A DNA stretch of 25,564 nucleotides, from the NCBI GenBank assembly GCA_938041705.1, contig CALISP010000243.1:1-25564 (forward strand), in the 5' to 3' direction. Positions within the stretch are counted from its first letter, which is position 1. Every line of letters begins with the position of its first letter. The translations under genes were made by a program, and so were the position numbers. This document shows positions 16,064-23,003 of the stretch, one piece after another. The notes below the pieces were generated by a model. That model had not been told where the DNA came from, searched no databases, and saw only the letters and a list, made by a program, of their open reading frames with translations. Origin of the DNA: an uncultured Cocleimonas sp. Lineage in GTDB: Bacteria; Pseudomonadota; Gammaproteobacteria; Thiotrichales; Thiotrichaceae.

Positions 16064-16104
16064 AAAAAGTAGGGGAGTGTCTTTTTAGACACCCCTTTTT
16101 TATT
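16064..16104. terminator. Bidirectional terminator built from dispersed repeat copy 3
   Basis: The arms AGGGG-AG-TGTCT (16071-16082) and AGACACCCCT (16087-16096) form a 10-bp stem with a 2-base bulge and a TTTT loop, with T-runs on both strands. It separates the convergent ligase and dmdA genes. The 5' part is AAAAAGTAGGGGAGTGTCTT, a strong match to the dispersed repeat. GTAG stands at the 5' foot of the hairpin, as in REP elements. Confidence 0.88.
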
Positions 16105-16108
16105 TATA

Positions 16109-17224
16109 TTATTTAGGATGCGCCGTAATCTCTAAAGCATCAAAATCAAAAGGTATAGGCGCTATTCTAGCTTTTACTAAGCCATCATCAGTACAAACCA
16201 ACACATGTGTTTGGCCTTCTGTTCCTGCAAAGTCCAGCATTGCAAACGCTAATTGCTTTTTATATTTTGGTGACCATGTTTGTGAACGTATCTCGCCAAT
16301 TGGCATATCATTTTGTATGACGGTCAAGCCAGTCGCTTCTTGATCAAGGACTAAACCTACCAGCTCTCTTGTTGAGTTATGTTTGCGTAACGCTTCAATA
16401 CTTAGACTTTTAATATCTGCATCAACACTGACATATTTTTCTAGATCACATTCGTATGGGGTGTCTTTAAAATCCATATCATTACCGAAAGACATCAAAC
16501 CACTTTCGATACGTTCGATATTATTTGGGCAACCTGGTCCTACATTTAAATCAGCTCCTTTTTCGAATAATTCATCCCAAAGCTGAGAGCCTAACGCGGC
16601 GTCATTTACATAGACTTCAAAACCACCTTGTTTACTCCAGCCCGAGCGGGCGACTAGCATTTCTGTGCCACTATAGTTCATCATTTCAGAGCGGAAAAAA
16701 CGGATATCTCTAACACTTTCGCCGAATACGCGAGTCATTAATTCTTCGGCTTTTGGTCCCTGAATCGCAAGTGGCCATACATCTGGTTCAGACACTTTTA
16801 CATCTAAGCAAAAACCAGTGGCTAAGCCTTTTGCCCACAACAGCACATCGCTATCTGCAATCGATAACCACCATAAATTGTCGCTATGTTTAATGGCAAT
16901 AGGGTCGTTAATAAGTAATCCATCTTCATCACATAATGGTACATAAAAGCATTGACCAACTTGAGCTTTCGATAAATCTCGTGGCGTCATTAATTGGATC
17001 AGATTAAAAGCATCTGGGCCATTAATTTCAACCTGACGTTCTACCGATACATCCCATACTTGTACGTGCTCACATAGATGCCAATAATCCTCTTCGAGGC
17101 TACGAAATACTGTTGGTAACAACATATTGTTGTATACAGTGTAAGATTTAACGCCATGATCAGTAACACCTTGTGTGAAAGGTGTAGAACGTAATCTTCG
17201 TGAAATGGATATCTCTGCTGCCAT
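16109..17224 (-). CDS. dmdA: Dimethylsulfoniopropionate demethylase
   Basis: The 371-residue protein has the GcvT/aminomethyltransferase fold. It matches DmdA nearly throughout, from SISRRLRSTPFTQGV and YTVYNNMLLPTVF (28-40) through HVQVWDVSVERQVEINGP (53-70) and LWWLSIADSDVLLWAKGLA to RSGWSKQGGFEVYV (193-206) and VGPGCPNNIERIESGL. These blocks are characteristic of DmdA as opposed to glycine-cleavage GcvT. DmdA transfers one methyl of DMSP to tetrahydrofolate in the cytoplasm, giving methylmercaptopropionate and 5-methyl-THF. Length and motifs are complete. The ATG has AAGG at good spacing. It is convergent with the ligase gene and divergent from the thioredoxin-like gene. Dispersed repeats lie on both sides. 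I recognise it with high confidence; activity is inferred from family. Confidence 0.95.
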   Translation of the reverse strand: MAAEISISRRLRSTPFTQGVTDHGVKSYTVYNNMLLPTVFRSLEEDYWHLCEHVQVWDVSVERQVEINGPDAFNLIQLMTPRDLSKAQVGQCFYVPLCDEDGLLINDPIAIKHSDNLWWLSIADSDVLLWAKGLATGFCLDVKVSEPDVWPLAIQGPKAEELMTRVFGESVRDIRFFRSEMMNYSGTEMLVARSGWSKQGGFEVYVNDAALGSQLWDELFEKGADLNVGPGCPNNIERIESGLMSFGNDMDFKDTPYECDLEKYVSVDADIKSLSIEALRKHNSTRELVGLVLDQEATGLTVIQNDMPIGEIRSQTWSPKYKKQLAFAMLDFAGTEGQTHVLVCTDDGLVKARIAPIPFDFDALEITAHPK

Positions 17225-17250
17225 TGCATAAGCCTTGTTAAAGAATCAGT

Positions 17251-17279
17251 TATATAGTTGATGCTAGCATGACTGTTAA
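17251..17279 (-). promoter_or_regulatory. dmdA promoter with ATGCTAGCAT palindrome in the spacer
   Basis: On the minus strand TTAACA (17279-17274, five of six), a 17-base spacer and TATATA (17256-17251) form a good sigma70-type promoter about 20 bases upstream of the dmdA RBS region. The spacer holds the perfect 10-bp palindrome ATGCTAGCAT (17261-17270), a likely operator. Confidence 0.6.
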
Positions 17280-17333
17280 CAAAATTAGTCTTATTTACGA
17301 CTCACAATTACCTAAATACGATACAAATAATAG

Positions 17334-17356
17334 AAAAAGACACCCCCCCACTTTTA
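17334..17356 (-). repeat. Dispersed G-tract repeat, copy 4
   Basis: On the plus strand AAAAAGACA, seven C, then ACTTTTA. It lies in the divergent dmdA/tlpA-like gap, upstream of the dmdA promoter. With copy 3 it brackets dmdA. Confidence 0.8.
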
Positions 17357-17412
17357 GACTATTTATTCTCCCTTCGAATCAATCAAAGCGTTGTTCATTT
17401 TCTATTTTAATT

Positions 17413-17429
17413 AAAGACTTAGAGTCTTT
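17413..17429 (+). promoter_or_regulatory. Inverted repeat AAAGACT-TAG-AGTCTTT before the thioredoxin-like gene
   Basis: Perfect 7-bp arms with a 3-base centre, ending about 20 bases upstream of the ATG at 17450. It could be a leader hairpin near the RBS or an operator. Confidence 0.5.
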
Positions 17430-17449
17430 GTTGCACTAAGGTTAATAGT

Positions 17450-18082
17450 ATGAATTTTAAAACTAATCAAGCTTTTGGTAATAACATCAAGAATAACTTT
17501 AAGGGTATATTCCGAATCTTAATTCTATGTACTTTAAAGAGTACTTTAATAAGTTTGCTGCTAGCCTTTTCATTTAATGCACAAGCAGAGTTCAGTACTG
17601 ATTTAACTGAGATAGAACATAGACCAAACGCCCCGAGATTTAGTTTGCCTGATATGGATGGCAAGTTGCATCAACTGAGTGATTATAGAGGTAAACCAGT
17701 TATTATTTCTTTTTGGGCAACTTGGTGTCCACCCTGCCTTATAGAAATTCCTCACTTAAATCGGGCTTGGGAAAAGCTTAAAGATGATGATGTGGTGATG
17801 TTGTTTGTGAACATAAACGAAGCAAAAGAAACCATAGAAGCTTACGAAAAAAAGGTACCTATAAACCTCACTATATTGCGTGATGAAACCGCAGGACAAT
17901 TGCATAACTGGAATATGATTGGGTTACCTGCAGCTTTCATTATTGATCCTGAAGGACGAGTGGTTTATCAAGCTCTAGGCGAGCGTCTTTGGGATAGTGA
18001 TGAAATGTTAGATAAGGTTAGAGCGTTGAAAGTTAAACCCACAGAAAAGCCTAATAAAACAATTGAGCCTAAGACAACATAG
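17450..18082 (+). CDS. TlpA/ResA-like periplasmic thioredoxin-fold protein
   Basis: The 210-residue precursor has a long N-terminal basic stretch, a hydrophobic segment (about 31-42) and a likely signal-peptidase site after AQA (44-46), so the mature protein is periplasmic. The thioredoxin domain (about 58-195) has WATWCPPC with Cys93 and Cys96 as the active-site pair, FVNINE typical of TlpA/ResA, and the cis-proline segment GLPAAFIID. Such proteins reduce disulfides, for example in cytochrome c maturation or copper-centre assembly. The ATG has an AAGG RBS; the precursor start could also be internal because the region before the hydrophobic segment is unusually long. It is divergent from dmdA, but no functional link is evident. 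Confidence 0.9.
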   Translation: MNFKTNQAFGNNIKNNFKGIFRILILCTLKSTLISLLLAFSFNAQAEFSTDLTEIEHRPNAPRFSLPDMDGKLHQLSDYRGKPVIISFWATWCPPCLIEIPHLNRAWEKLKDDDVVMLFVNINEAKETIEAYEKKVPINLTILRDETAGQLHNWNMIGLPAAFIIDPEGRVVYQALGERLWDSDEMLDKVRALKVKPTEKPNKTIEPKTT

Positions 18083-18088
18083 GTAAAT

Positions 18089-18111
18089 ACCTTAAAAGTA
18101 GGTTTTTTTTT
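18089..18111 (+). terminator. Possible terminator after the TlpA-like gene
   Basis: A short ACCT / AGGT stem is followed by a run of nine T, seven bases after the stop. The T-run is convincing; the stem is weak. Confidence 0.4.
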
Positions 18112-18145
18112 ACATCGTTAAAAATTTTTAGATGTTAGAAATTTT

Positions 18146-19045
18146 CTATTTATAAGTTCGACGAACTGCATAGTCCCAAAAAATTCCCGCTGCCTTAGAT
18201 CGTACCTCTAATGGTTTACGCGCTAACACGACACGAAATTCAGATACTGGATTAAGAGCTATAATTTTTACTCCCTGAGTGTTTTTAGGTATCGATAATG
18301 AAGAGACTATAGAGTTTCCGAAACCTGCTTTTACCATCGATAATATTGAATAAGTCTGATGAATACGGTGTGATATTAAAGGTTCCAATCCTTCTCGATC
18401 AAACCACTTTAGAATTGCAGGTCCACTTCCTCCTAAGGAAAATATAAACGGTTTATTGAGCAACATAGAAGGAGTAATTCTGTCTATTTCTGCTAATTTA
18501 TCATTTTCAGGAATCAATGCGACTAAACGGTCTGTCATTAATGTGAGACGATCAAAATCATCAGCAGTGTCGCGAATAACAGCAATATCAACACGGTTTT
18601 CTTGGAGTTCTACCAGGGCCCCTTGGTCAGTGTCTTCTTGAATACTTACCTCAATATGAGGGTAACGTTGGCTAAATTCTTGTATTAACTCAGGTAGTAA
18701 ATGAGCCGAGGCACTTGCCCCAAAAGATCCAATACGCACTGAACCGGCTTTATTGCGTTTGAACGCTTCAAGACGTTCTCCTAATGCAATTACAGATTTA
18801 TCAATCTCATGAGCATGGGAAACCACGACTTTTCCTTCTTCGGTTAACTCTAGGGGTCTTACATCACGTCTAAAAAAGAGTAAACCTACTGATTTTTCTA
18901 AATTAGCAATCGAACGACTTACAGCAGATTGAGTAAGCCTCAATTCTTTCGCTGTTCGTGAAACACTACCTGTTTTTTCAAGGCTTTTTAAAGCACGTAA
19001 TGCAGTCAGTGAAGGATCAAATTTCATACTATGACTTAAAATCAT
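18146..19045 (-). CDS. LysR-family transcriptional regulator
   Basis: The 299-residue protein has an N-terminal winged helix (about 7-65) with TGSVSRTAKELRLTQSAVSR as helix-turn-helix, a linker helix, and a periplasmic-binding-protein-like effector domain (about 95-299) starting GSVRIGSFGASASAHLLPEL. The ATG at 19045 has no clear RBS; Met7 (19027) in MKFDPSLTALRAL is a common LysR start and is an equal alternative. It is divergently transcribed from a LysE-family exporter with a 73-base gap, the classic arrangement of LysG/LysE-type pairs, so it probably controls that exporter in response to an amino acid or related small molecule. Confidence 0.93.
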   Translation of the reverse strand: MILSHSMKFDPSLTALRALKSLEKTGSVSRTAKELRLTQSAVSRSIANLEKSVGLLFFRRDVRPLELTEEGKVVVSHAHEIDKSVIALGERLEAFKRNKAGSVRIGSFGASASAHLLPELIQEFSQRYPHIEVSIQEDTDQGALVELQENRVDIAVIRDTADDFDRLTLMTDRLVALIPENDKLAEIDRITPSMLLNKPFIFSLGGSGPAILKWFDREGLEPLISHRIHQTYSILSMVKAGFGNSIVSSLSIPKNTQGVKIIALNPVSEFRVVLARKPLEVRSKAAGIFWDYAVRRTYK

Positions 19046-19118
19046 TTAATTATTACTAATTATTCATTTATAACATACTTATACCGTCACATAAAACAAT
19101 CAGATTAATGAGGTAAGT

Positions 19119-19736
19119 ATGAATTTTGAAACGTGGCTAGCTTTTATTGCAGCATCACTCGTCTTAACAATGACACCAGGTCCAAGCATATTACTTGCTG
19201 TGGTTCATTCGATGAATTATGGGGCAAGCAAGACATTGTTTACGGCATTAGGGGATATCAGTGCCAACTTTATTCAAATGGTTTTAGTGGCTATAGGTCT
19301 GGGAGTTGTGATTGCGACTTCTGAATTAGCTTTTCAATTGATTAAGTGGTTTGGTGTAGTAACACTTATTTATATGGGCGTTAAAATGGTGTTAAACAAA
19401 CCAAAGTCAGTTGAATTTGCAGATCATAAGAATGCTATTACTCGACGTAAATTATTTATGAATGGCTTCTTAGTCGCAGCGGGTAATCCTAAGGCTATTG
19501 TGTTTTTTACCGCTTTTTTCCCTCAATTTATAGATTCTCAGAAACCTTTAATTATACAGCTTGCCATTATGTGTCCAACAATGGCGGCTTTAGATTTTAT
19601 TTGGGTAATGATATATGCGCTATCCGCACAACGTTTTTTGGGCTTTATGAAAGGCCGTCCTAGATTATTAAACCGAATAGGTGGGTCTGCGTTACTAGGT
19701 GCTTCAGCTTTTTTAGCAACAACAAGTCAGGCTTAA
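19119..19736 (+). CDS. LysE/RhtB-family amino-acid exporter
   Basis: The 205-residue inner-membrane protein has about six hydrophobic segments and the N-terminal signature LTMTPGPSILLAVVHSMNYG (16-35) of the RhtB branch of the LysE superfamily, plus NGFLVAAGNPKAIVFFTAFFPQF (about 115-137), the other conserved block. Members export homoserine, threonine, leucine, methionine and related metabolites. GAGGT before the ATG is a good RBS. The divergent LysR gene is its probable regulator. In a methyl-sulfur region, export of methionine or homoserine is plausible but not shown. Confidence 0.92.
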   Translation: MNFETWLAFIAASLVLTMTPGPSILLAVVHSMNYGASKTLFTALGDISANFIQMVLVAIGLGVVIATSELAFQLIKWFGVVTLIYMGVKMVLNKPKSVEFADHKNAITRRKLFMNGFLVAAGNPKAIVFFTAFFPQFIDSQKPLIIQLAIMCPTMAALDFIWVMIYALSAQRFLGFMKGRPRLLNRIGGSALLGASAFLATTSQA

Positions 19737-19754
19737 CGAAACTAGTTTTACTTG

Positions 19755-19780
19755 ATTGACTATAAAGCTTAATTGACTAT
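19755..19780. repeat. Short direct repeat ATTGACTAT
   Basis: Two exact copies (19755-19763 and 19772-19780) with a 17-base period in the gap between the convergent exporter and MttB-like genes. No function is evident; there is no clear terminator here. Confidence 0.5.
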
Positions 19781-19824
19781 TAAACGTAGAATTTGAGTAT
19801 TTGCTGAAAATTTACAAATTTGGA

Positions 19825-21012
19825 CTAAAACAATATTCCTTCCAAAGCTTCAGATTCCCGAATTAGCTTACCTGGGCTGGTACAAATACCATTATGTAAC
19901 CAGCCTGCTGTATGTATGACAAAGTCTGCATTGGAACTCATAGCAGCACTTAAATTCATACCACCTTCGTAACCGGCTTGTGCATCATCCAGTTTTGATG
20001 AGGTAACACCTGCATCTCCTCTTACAGGGATTCCTAGTCCGTGGACTAATTGACTACTAATGAGCTGAATCAGTGATGTGTTTGGCATTCCATATGTAGG
20101 AATCATGCTACTCATTGAAAAGGGAATACCAAATATAGAGGACACTACAGGACAACCGGGTTTATATAATTGAGTTAAGGCTAAGCCAATTAGAATTTCT
20201 GCATAGCCTTGGGCAATAACACCTGCGATAGTTACTGGGCTTGTTGCTCCCATCATTGAGTAAGAAGTAATCATTACTCCTTCTCCCGATAAAGCAGCCG
20301 CTCGCAGACACTTTAAGCTATTTTGTTGGTAACGTAACGGTGGGCTTGGATTTATCATATGCAATAAGTTGCATTCGCTTTGGCTGGTCTTTCGTCCGAC
20401 CATTTCTATCACGCTTTTAAGTCCTTCTTCAGAGACTACAGTACCCATGAATGGCTTATCAGATAGCTCCATATGAGCTTTTGCCATTTCAATAGGGCGA
20501 TTTTTTTCTTCTACATCATGCAAAAAACACAACATAAAACCAGTGGTTTGAAGGGACTTAGATGCATCACATAATGAAACAAGATGGCGATAATCTGACA
20601 GGGTAGAAAGCGTGTTTTTAAAGCTGTGTGCCTTTTTCTCTGGTTTTAAATTGCCATCACCATGATGAATTTCAGGAGGGCCATAAACCGGTGCGAATAT
20701 CTGTTCATCACCACCAACAACAATATCATTATTAGGGGTTTTACCTCGCCACTTAAAAGATGAGGGAGCGTGTGTTCTGATATGTTCTCTTAAGGTTTTA
20801 CCGCAAACTTTTACTCGTATGCCATCTGAGGTAGCACCAAGTGTTTTAAGTATTTCGATACTGATTGGATCATCATGTAAATCAATACCGATATTTTCAA
20901 GAATAGCATCGGTGTTTTTCTCGATTAAAGCCAGCTCTTCACCGCTAAGAATTGAGTAAGCTTTTTGACGAGTTCTTTTCTTCAGGATTTTATTTATAAG
21001 ATCAGCATTCAT
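19825..21012 (-). CDS. MttB-like (trimethylamine methyltransferase family) protein, C-terminally short
   Basis: The 395-residue protein resembles the non-pyrrolysine MttB superfamily: LSGEELALIEKNTDAILENI near the start, FAPVYGPPEIHHGDG, SDYRHLVSLCDAS, LLHMINPSPPL and the barrel segment IPVRGDAGVTSSKLDDAQAG followed by FVIHTAGWLHNG. Family members are usually about 460-520 residues, so roughly 100 C-terminal residues are missing. The stop is TAG, but reading past it gives only 14 codons before TAA. Known homologues move a methyl group from quaternary amines to a corrinoid protein. No corrinoid protein is in the window; the upstream gene is a homocysteine methyltransferase. A functional short form or a degraded gene are both possible. 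RBS is poor. Confidence 0.72.
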   Translation of the reverse strand: MNADLINKILKKRTRQKAYSILSGEELALIEKNTDAILENIGIDLHDDPISIEILKTLGATSDGIRVKVCGKTLREHIRTHAPSSFKWRGKTPNNDIVVGGDEQIFAPVYGPPEIHHGDGNLKPEKKAHSFKNTLSTLSDYRHLVSLCDASKSLQTTGFMLCFLHDVEEKNRPIEMAKAHMELSDKPFMGTVVSEEGLKSVIEMVGRKTSQSECNLLHMINPSPPLRYQQNSLKCLRAAALSGEGVMITSYSMMGATSPVTIAGVIAQGYAEILIGLALTQLYKPGCPVVSSIFGIPFSMSSMIPTYGMPNTSLIQLISSQLVHGLGIPVRGDAGVTSSKLDDAQAGYEGGMNLSAAMSSNADFVIHTAGWLHNGICTSPGKLIRESEALEGILF

Positions 21013-21123
21013 ACAAATTCATTTATAAGAGTAGCGAATGTCTTTATGGATAGTACTTAGTATTATTTTAAATGATGTAAAGAAGCTTTCTCTAAGCGAC
21101 GATTGTTTGTCACTGTCTCTCTT

Positions 21124-22059
21124 TTATTTAATATTTTTTGCGATTTGATCTATATGCTTATCCCAAGTACCACAGCAACCTCCCCAAATATCCATATGAG
21201 GATAACGTCGCGATAAATCCCCACATTGCTCTCCTAGCTCTACTGGATTACCATCTTCAAGGTGACCAATTTGGCAGAGCGAAAGCTTCTCCATTTTTGA
21301 CGCATTAGGTCTTACCCCTCTAATTCTATTTATCCAATCACCTGATTCGATAGCGGGCTCATACTCAAGAGGATGTGAACAATTTATCATATAGAATTCA
21401 GGTGCAGAATTTGTCTTACTATCAATTATGGATATTGCTTCAGCAAGGCTAGGGCCGGAATTAAGCCTTGAATTGCTATCTAGAGTGAGAGATATCGCAA
21501 GTGGCACACCGATTTTTTTAGCTGCTCGTGCTACTCCGATTGATTCTGGAATATTGTTAAACGTTATTGCTAAGGCTAAATCCACATTTGCTTCTTTTAA
21601 AGTTGTAAGTTGAACGGAATGATAATCCTCAGATTCATCTTCTGTAATGCTTAGATTTTTTTCGTAGGCATCGCCGCGAGGACCGATTAATCCTTGAATT
21701 AATATATCTGTAATATCAGAAGAGTATTCATTCGCAATTTCTCTTAGAAATTCGATTGATTGATGGTTTGCATCTGATAGCCCTTCAGCTGAATAGCCTA
21801 GAAGCTTGCCCCAATCAGGACTAGCGCGATAATCTAAACCACCCATGAGAGCACACATTTCATACTTCGCAACAACATCAAGGTAATCACGGAACATATC
21901 TCGCATCTTCGATACAGCTTTTGGATTATCGAGCAAAGGAAACATCGCAAACTCGGGTAACTCAAACCCATGTTTGTACAAAATCTCGGTTTCACTTCCA
22001 CCTTCCATAAGATAAAAGAGTCCTTCTTTTTGCGCGGGGAAGGAATTGCTATCAGGCAT
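21124..22059 (-). CDS. Homocysteine S-methyltransferase family protein
   Basis: The 311-residue single-domain protein has the Hcy-binding TIM-barrel motifs: LMEGGSETEILYKHG (17-31), IQGLIGPRGDAY (121-132), the zinc cysteine Cys227 in INCSHP, and the Cys295-Cys296 pair in GGCCGT. Together these make the three-cysteine zinc site that activates homocysteine. Relatives use S-methylmethionine, betaine or other sulfonium and ammonium methyl donors. It has a clear GGAG RBS and lies 111 bases upstream of the MttB-like gene on the same strand. With dmdA nearby, a dimethylsulfonium donor is conceivable but is only an inference. Confidence 0.88.
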   Translation of the reverse strand: MPDSNSFPAQKEGLFYLMEGGSETEILYKHGFELPEFAMFPLLDNPKAVSKMRDMFRDYLDVVAKYEMCALMGGLDYRASPDWGKLLGYSAEGLSDANHQSIEFLREIANEYSSDITDILIQGLIGPRGDAYEKNLSITEDESEDYHSVQLTTLKEANVDLALAITFNNIPESIGVARAAKKIGVPLAISLTLDSNSRLNSGPSLAEAISIIDSKTNSAPEFYMINCSHPLEYEPAIESGDWINRIRGVRPNASKMEKLSLCQIGHLEDGNPVELGEQCGDLSRRYPHMDIWGGCCGTWDKHIDQIAKNIK

Positions 22060-22181
22060 GATCTTATCTCCTTATCCAGTTTATATTTTGAACAAGTCTA
22101 TCACGTCTTCTTTTTTTGAGTTTTACATCCTATTTACTTGATGTGTATTTCGTATAAACACAGAAGCAAACATAACAAATA

Positions 22182-22772
22182 TTAATGAGTAACCTTATCA
22201 CCCCAAATCTGCTTCAAACGCTTATCACGACCACAATTCCATCGGTAGCCTTTGTATCGAATTGGATAATTTTTATAATAATCTTGATGGTAGCTTTCTG
22301 CGCCTTTAATAGGATAGAAAGTAGCTGTGTCCAGTATTGGTGTTACAACTTTTTTATTTGGAAACATCTTTTCAACCGCAATTTTAGATTCTTCGGCAAT
22401 CTTCTTTTCTGCTTCGTTAGCAACAAAAATAGCACTCAGGTATTCGCTTCCTTTATCACAAAATTGTCCACGTGCATCAAACGGATCTATATTTACCCAA
22501 TAATGATCTAGTACTTCTTTATAGCTTACGATCTTTGGGTCATAGGTAATTTCAACAACTTCGTAGTGACCTTTGTGATTTCCTCTATACGTAGGGTTTT
22601 TTAAAGTCCCACCAGAAAAACCAGAAACTACATCAGAGACGCCTTTTAGTTTTTCAAAATCAGATTCCATACACCAAAAGCATCCACCCGCTAATATTGC
22701 TTTATCAGCAATTGCGTTTGTAGTGCCAAAGAGGGCAAAAAAAGTAAGTAAAGCAGCAAGCTTTTTATTCAT
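22182..22772 (-). CDS. msrA: Secreted peptide-methionine (S)-S-oxide reductase
   Basis: The 196-residue precursor begins with a signal peptide (MNKKLAALLTFFALFGTTNA, likely cut near residue 22), so the enzyme is periplasmic. GGCFWCMESDF carries catalytic Cys31, and GHYEVVEITYDP, HQDYYKNYP and a C-terminal Cys180 (RWNCG), a likely resolving cysteine, follow. MsrA repairs the S epimer of methionine sulfoxide in proteins. No MsrB domain is fused and no msrB is nearby. RBS AAGGA. It lies 122 bases downstream of the homocysteine methyltransferase start region and is transcribed toward no close partner. Confidence 0.95.
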   Translation of the reverse strand: MNKKLAALLTFFALFGTTNAIADKAILAGGCFWCMESDFEKLKGVSDVVSGFSGGTLKNPTYRGNHKGHYEVVEITYDPKIVSYKEVLDHYWVNIDPFDARGQFCDKGSEYLSAIFVANEAEKKIAEESKIAVEKMFPNKKVVTPILDTATFYPIKGAESYHQDYYKNYPIRYKGYRWNCGRDKRLKQIWGDKVTH

Positions 22773-22953
22773 TATTGGTAATCCTTCAGTTCTGTCAAAG
22801 TTTAATGTGTATTACAGATATTACGACATGCTAAAGCAATCGGATGCCTTGCCTATTGCTTTTAATTATATTCACCGATTATTCAAATATTAGTCTATCT
22901 AAATAGATTAAATGATTATTAATAAGTTCATTTGTTGGTTTTTATAGATGATT

Positions 22954-22977
22954 AAAAGACACCCCCCCCCACTTTTA
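22954..22977 (-). repeat. Dispersed G-tract repeat, copy 5
   Basis: On the plus strand AAAAGACA, nine C, then ACTTTTA. It has the longest homopolymer of the family. It lies 27 bases beyond the stop of the AAA ATPase and pairs with copy 6 in direct orientation. Confidence 0.85.
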
Positions 22978-23003
22978 GTCATAGTTTTGGTGTTATCCAT
23001 GTT

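Noticed and set aside
19784..19827. In-frame TAG at the end of the MttB-like gene as a pyrrolysine codon
   Set aside because: MttB enzymes of pyrrolysine organisms carry an internal amber codon, but reading through this TAG gives only 14 codons before TAA, and the codon lies after the barrel rather than in the known place. No pyl genes are visible.
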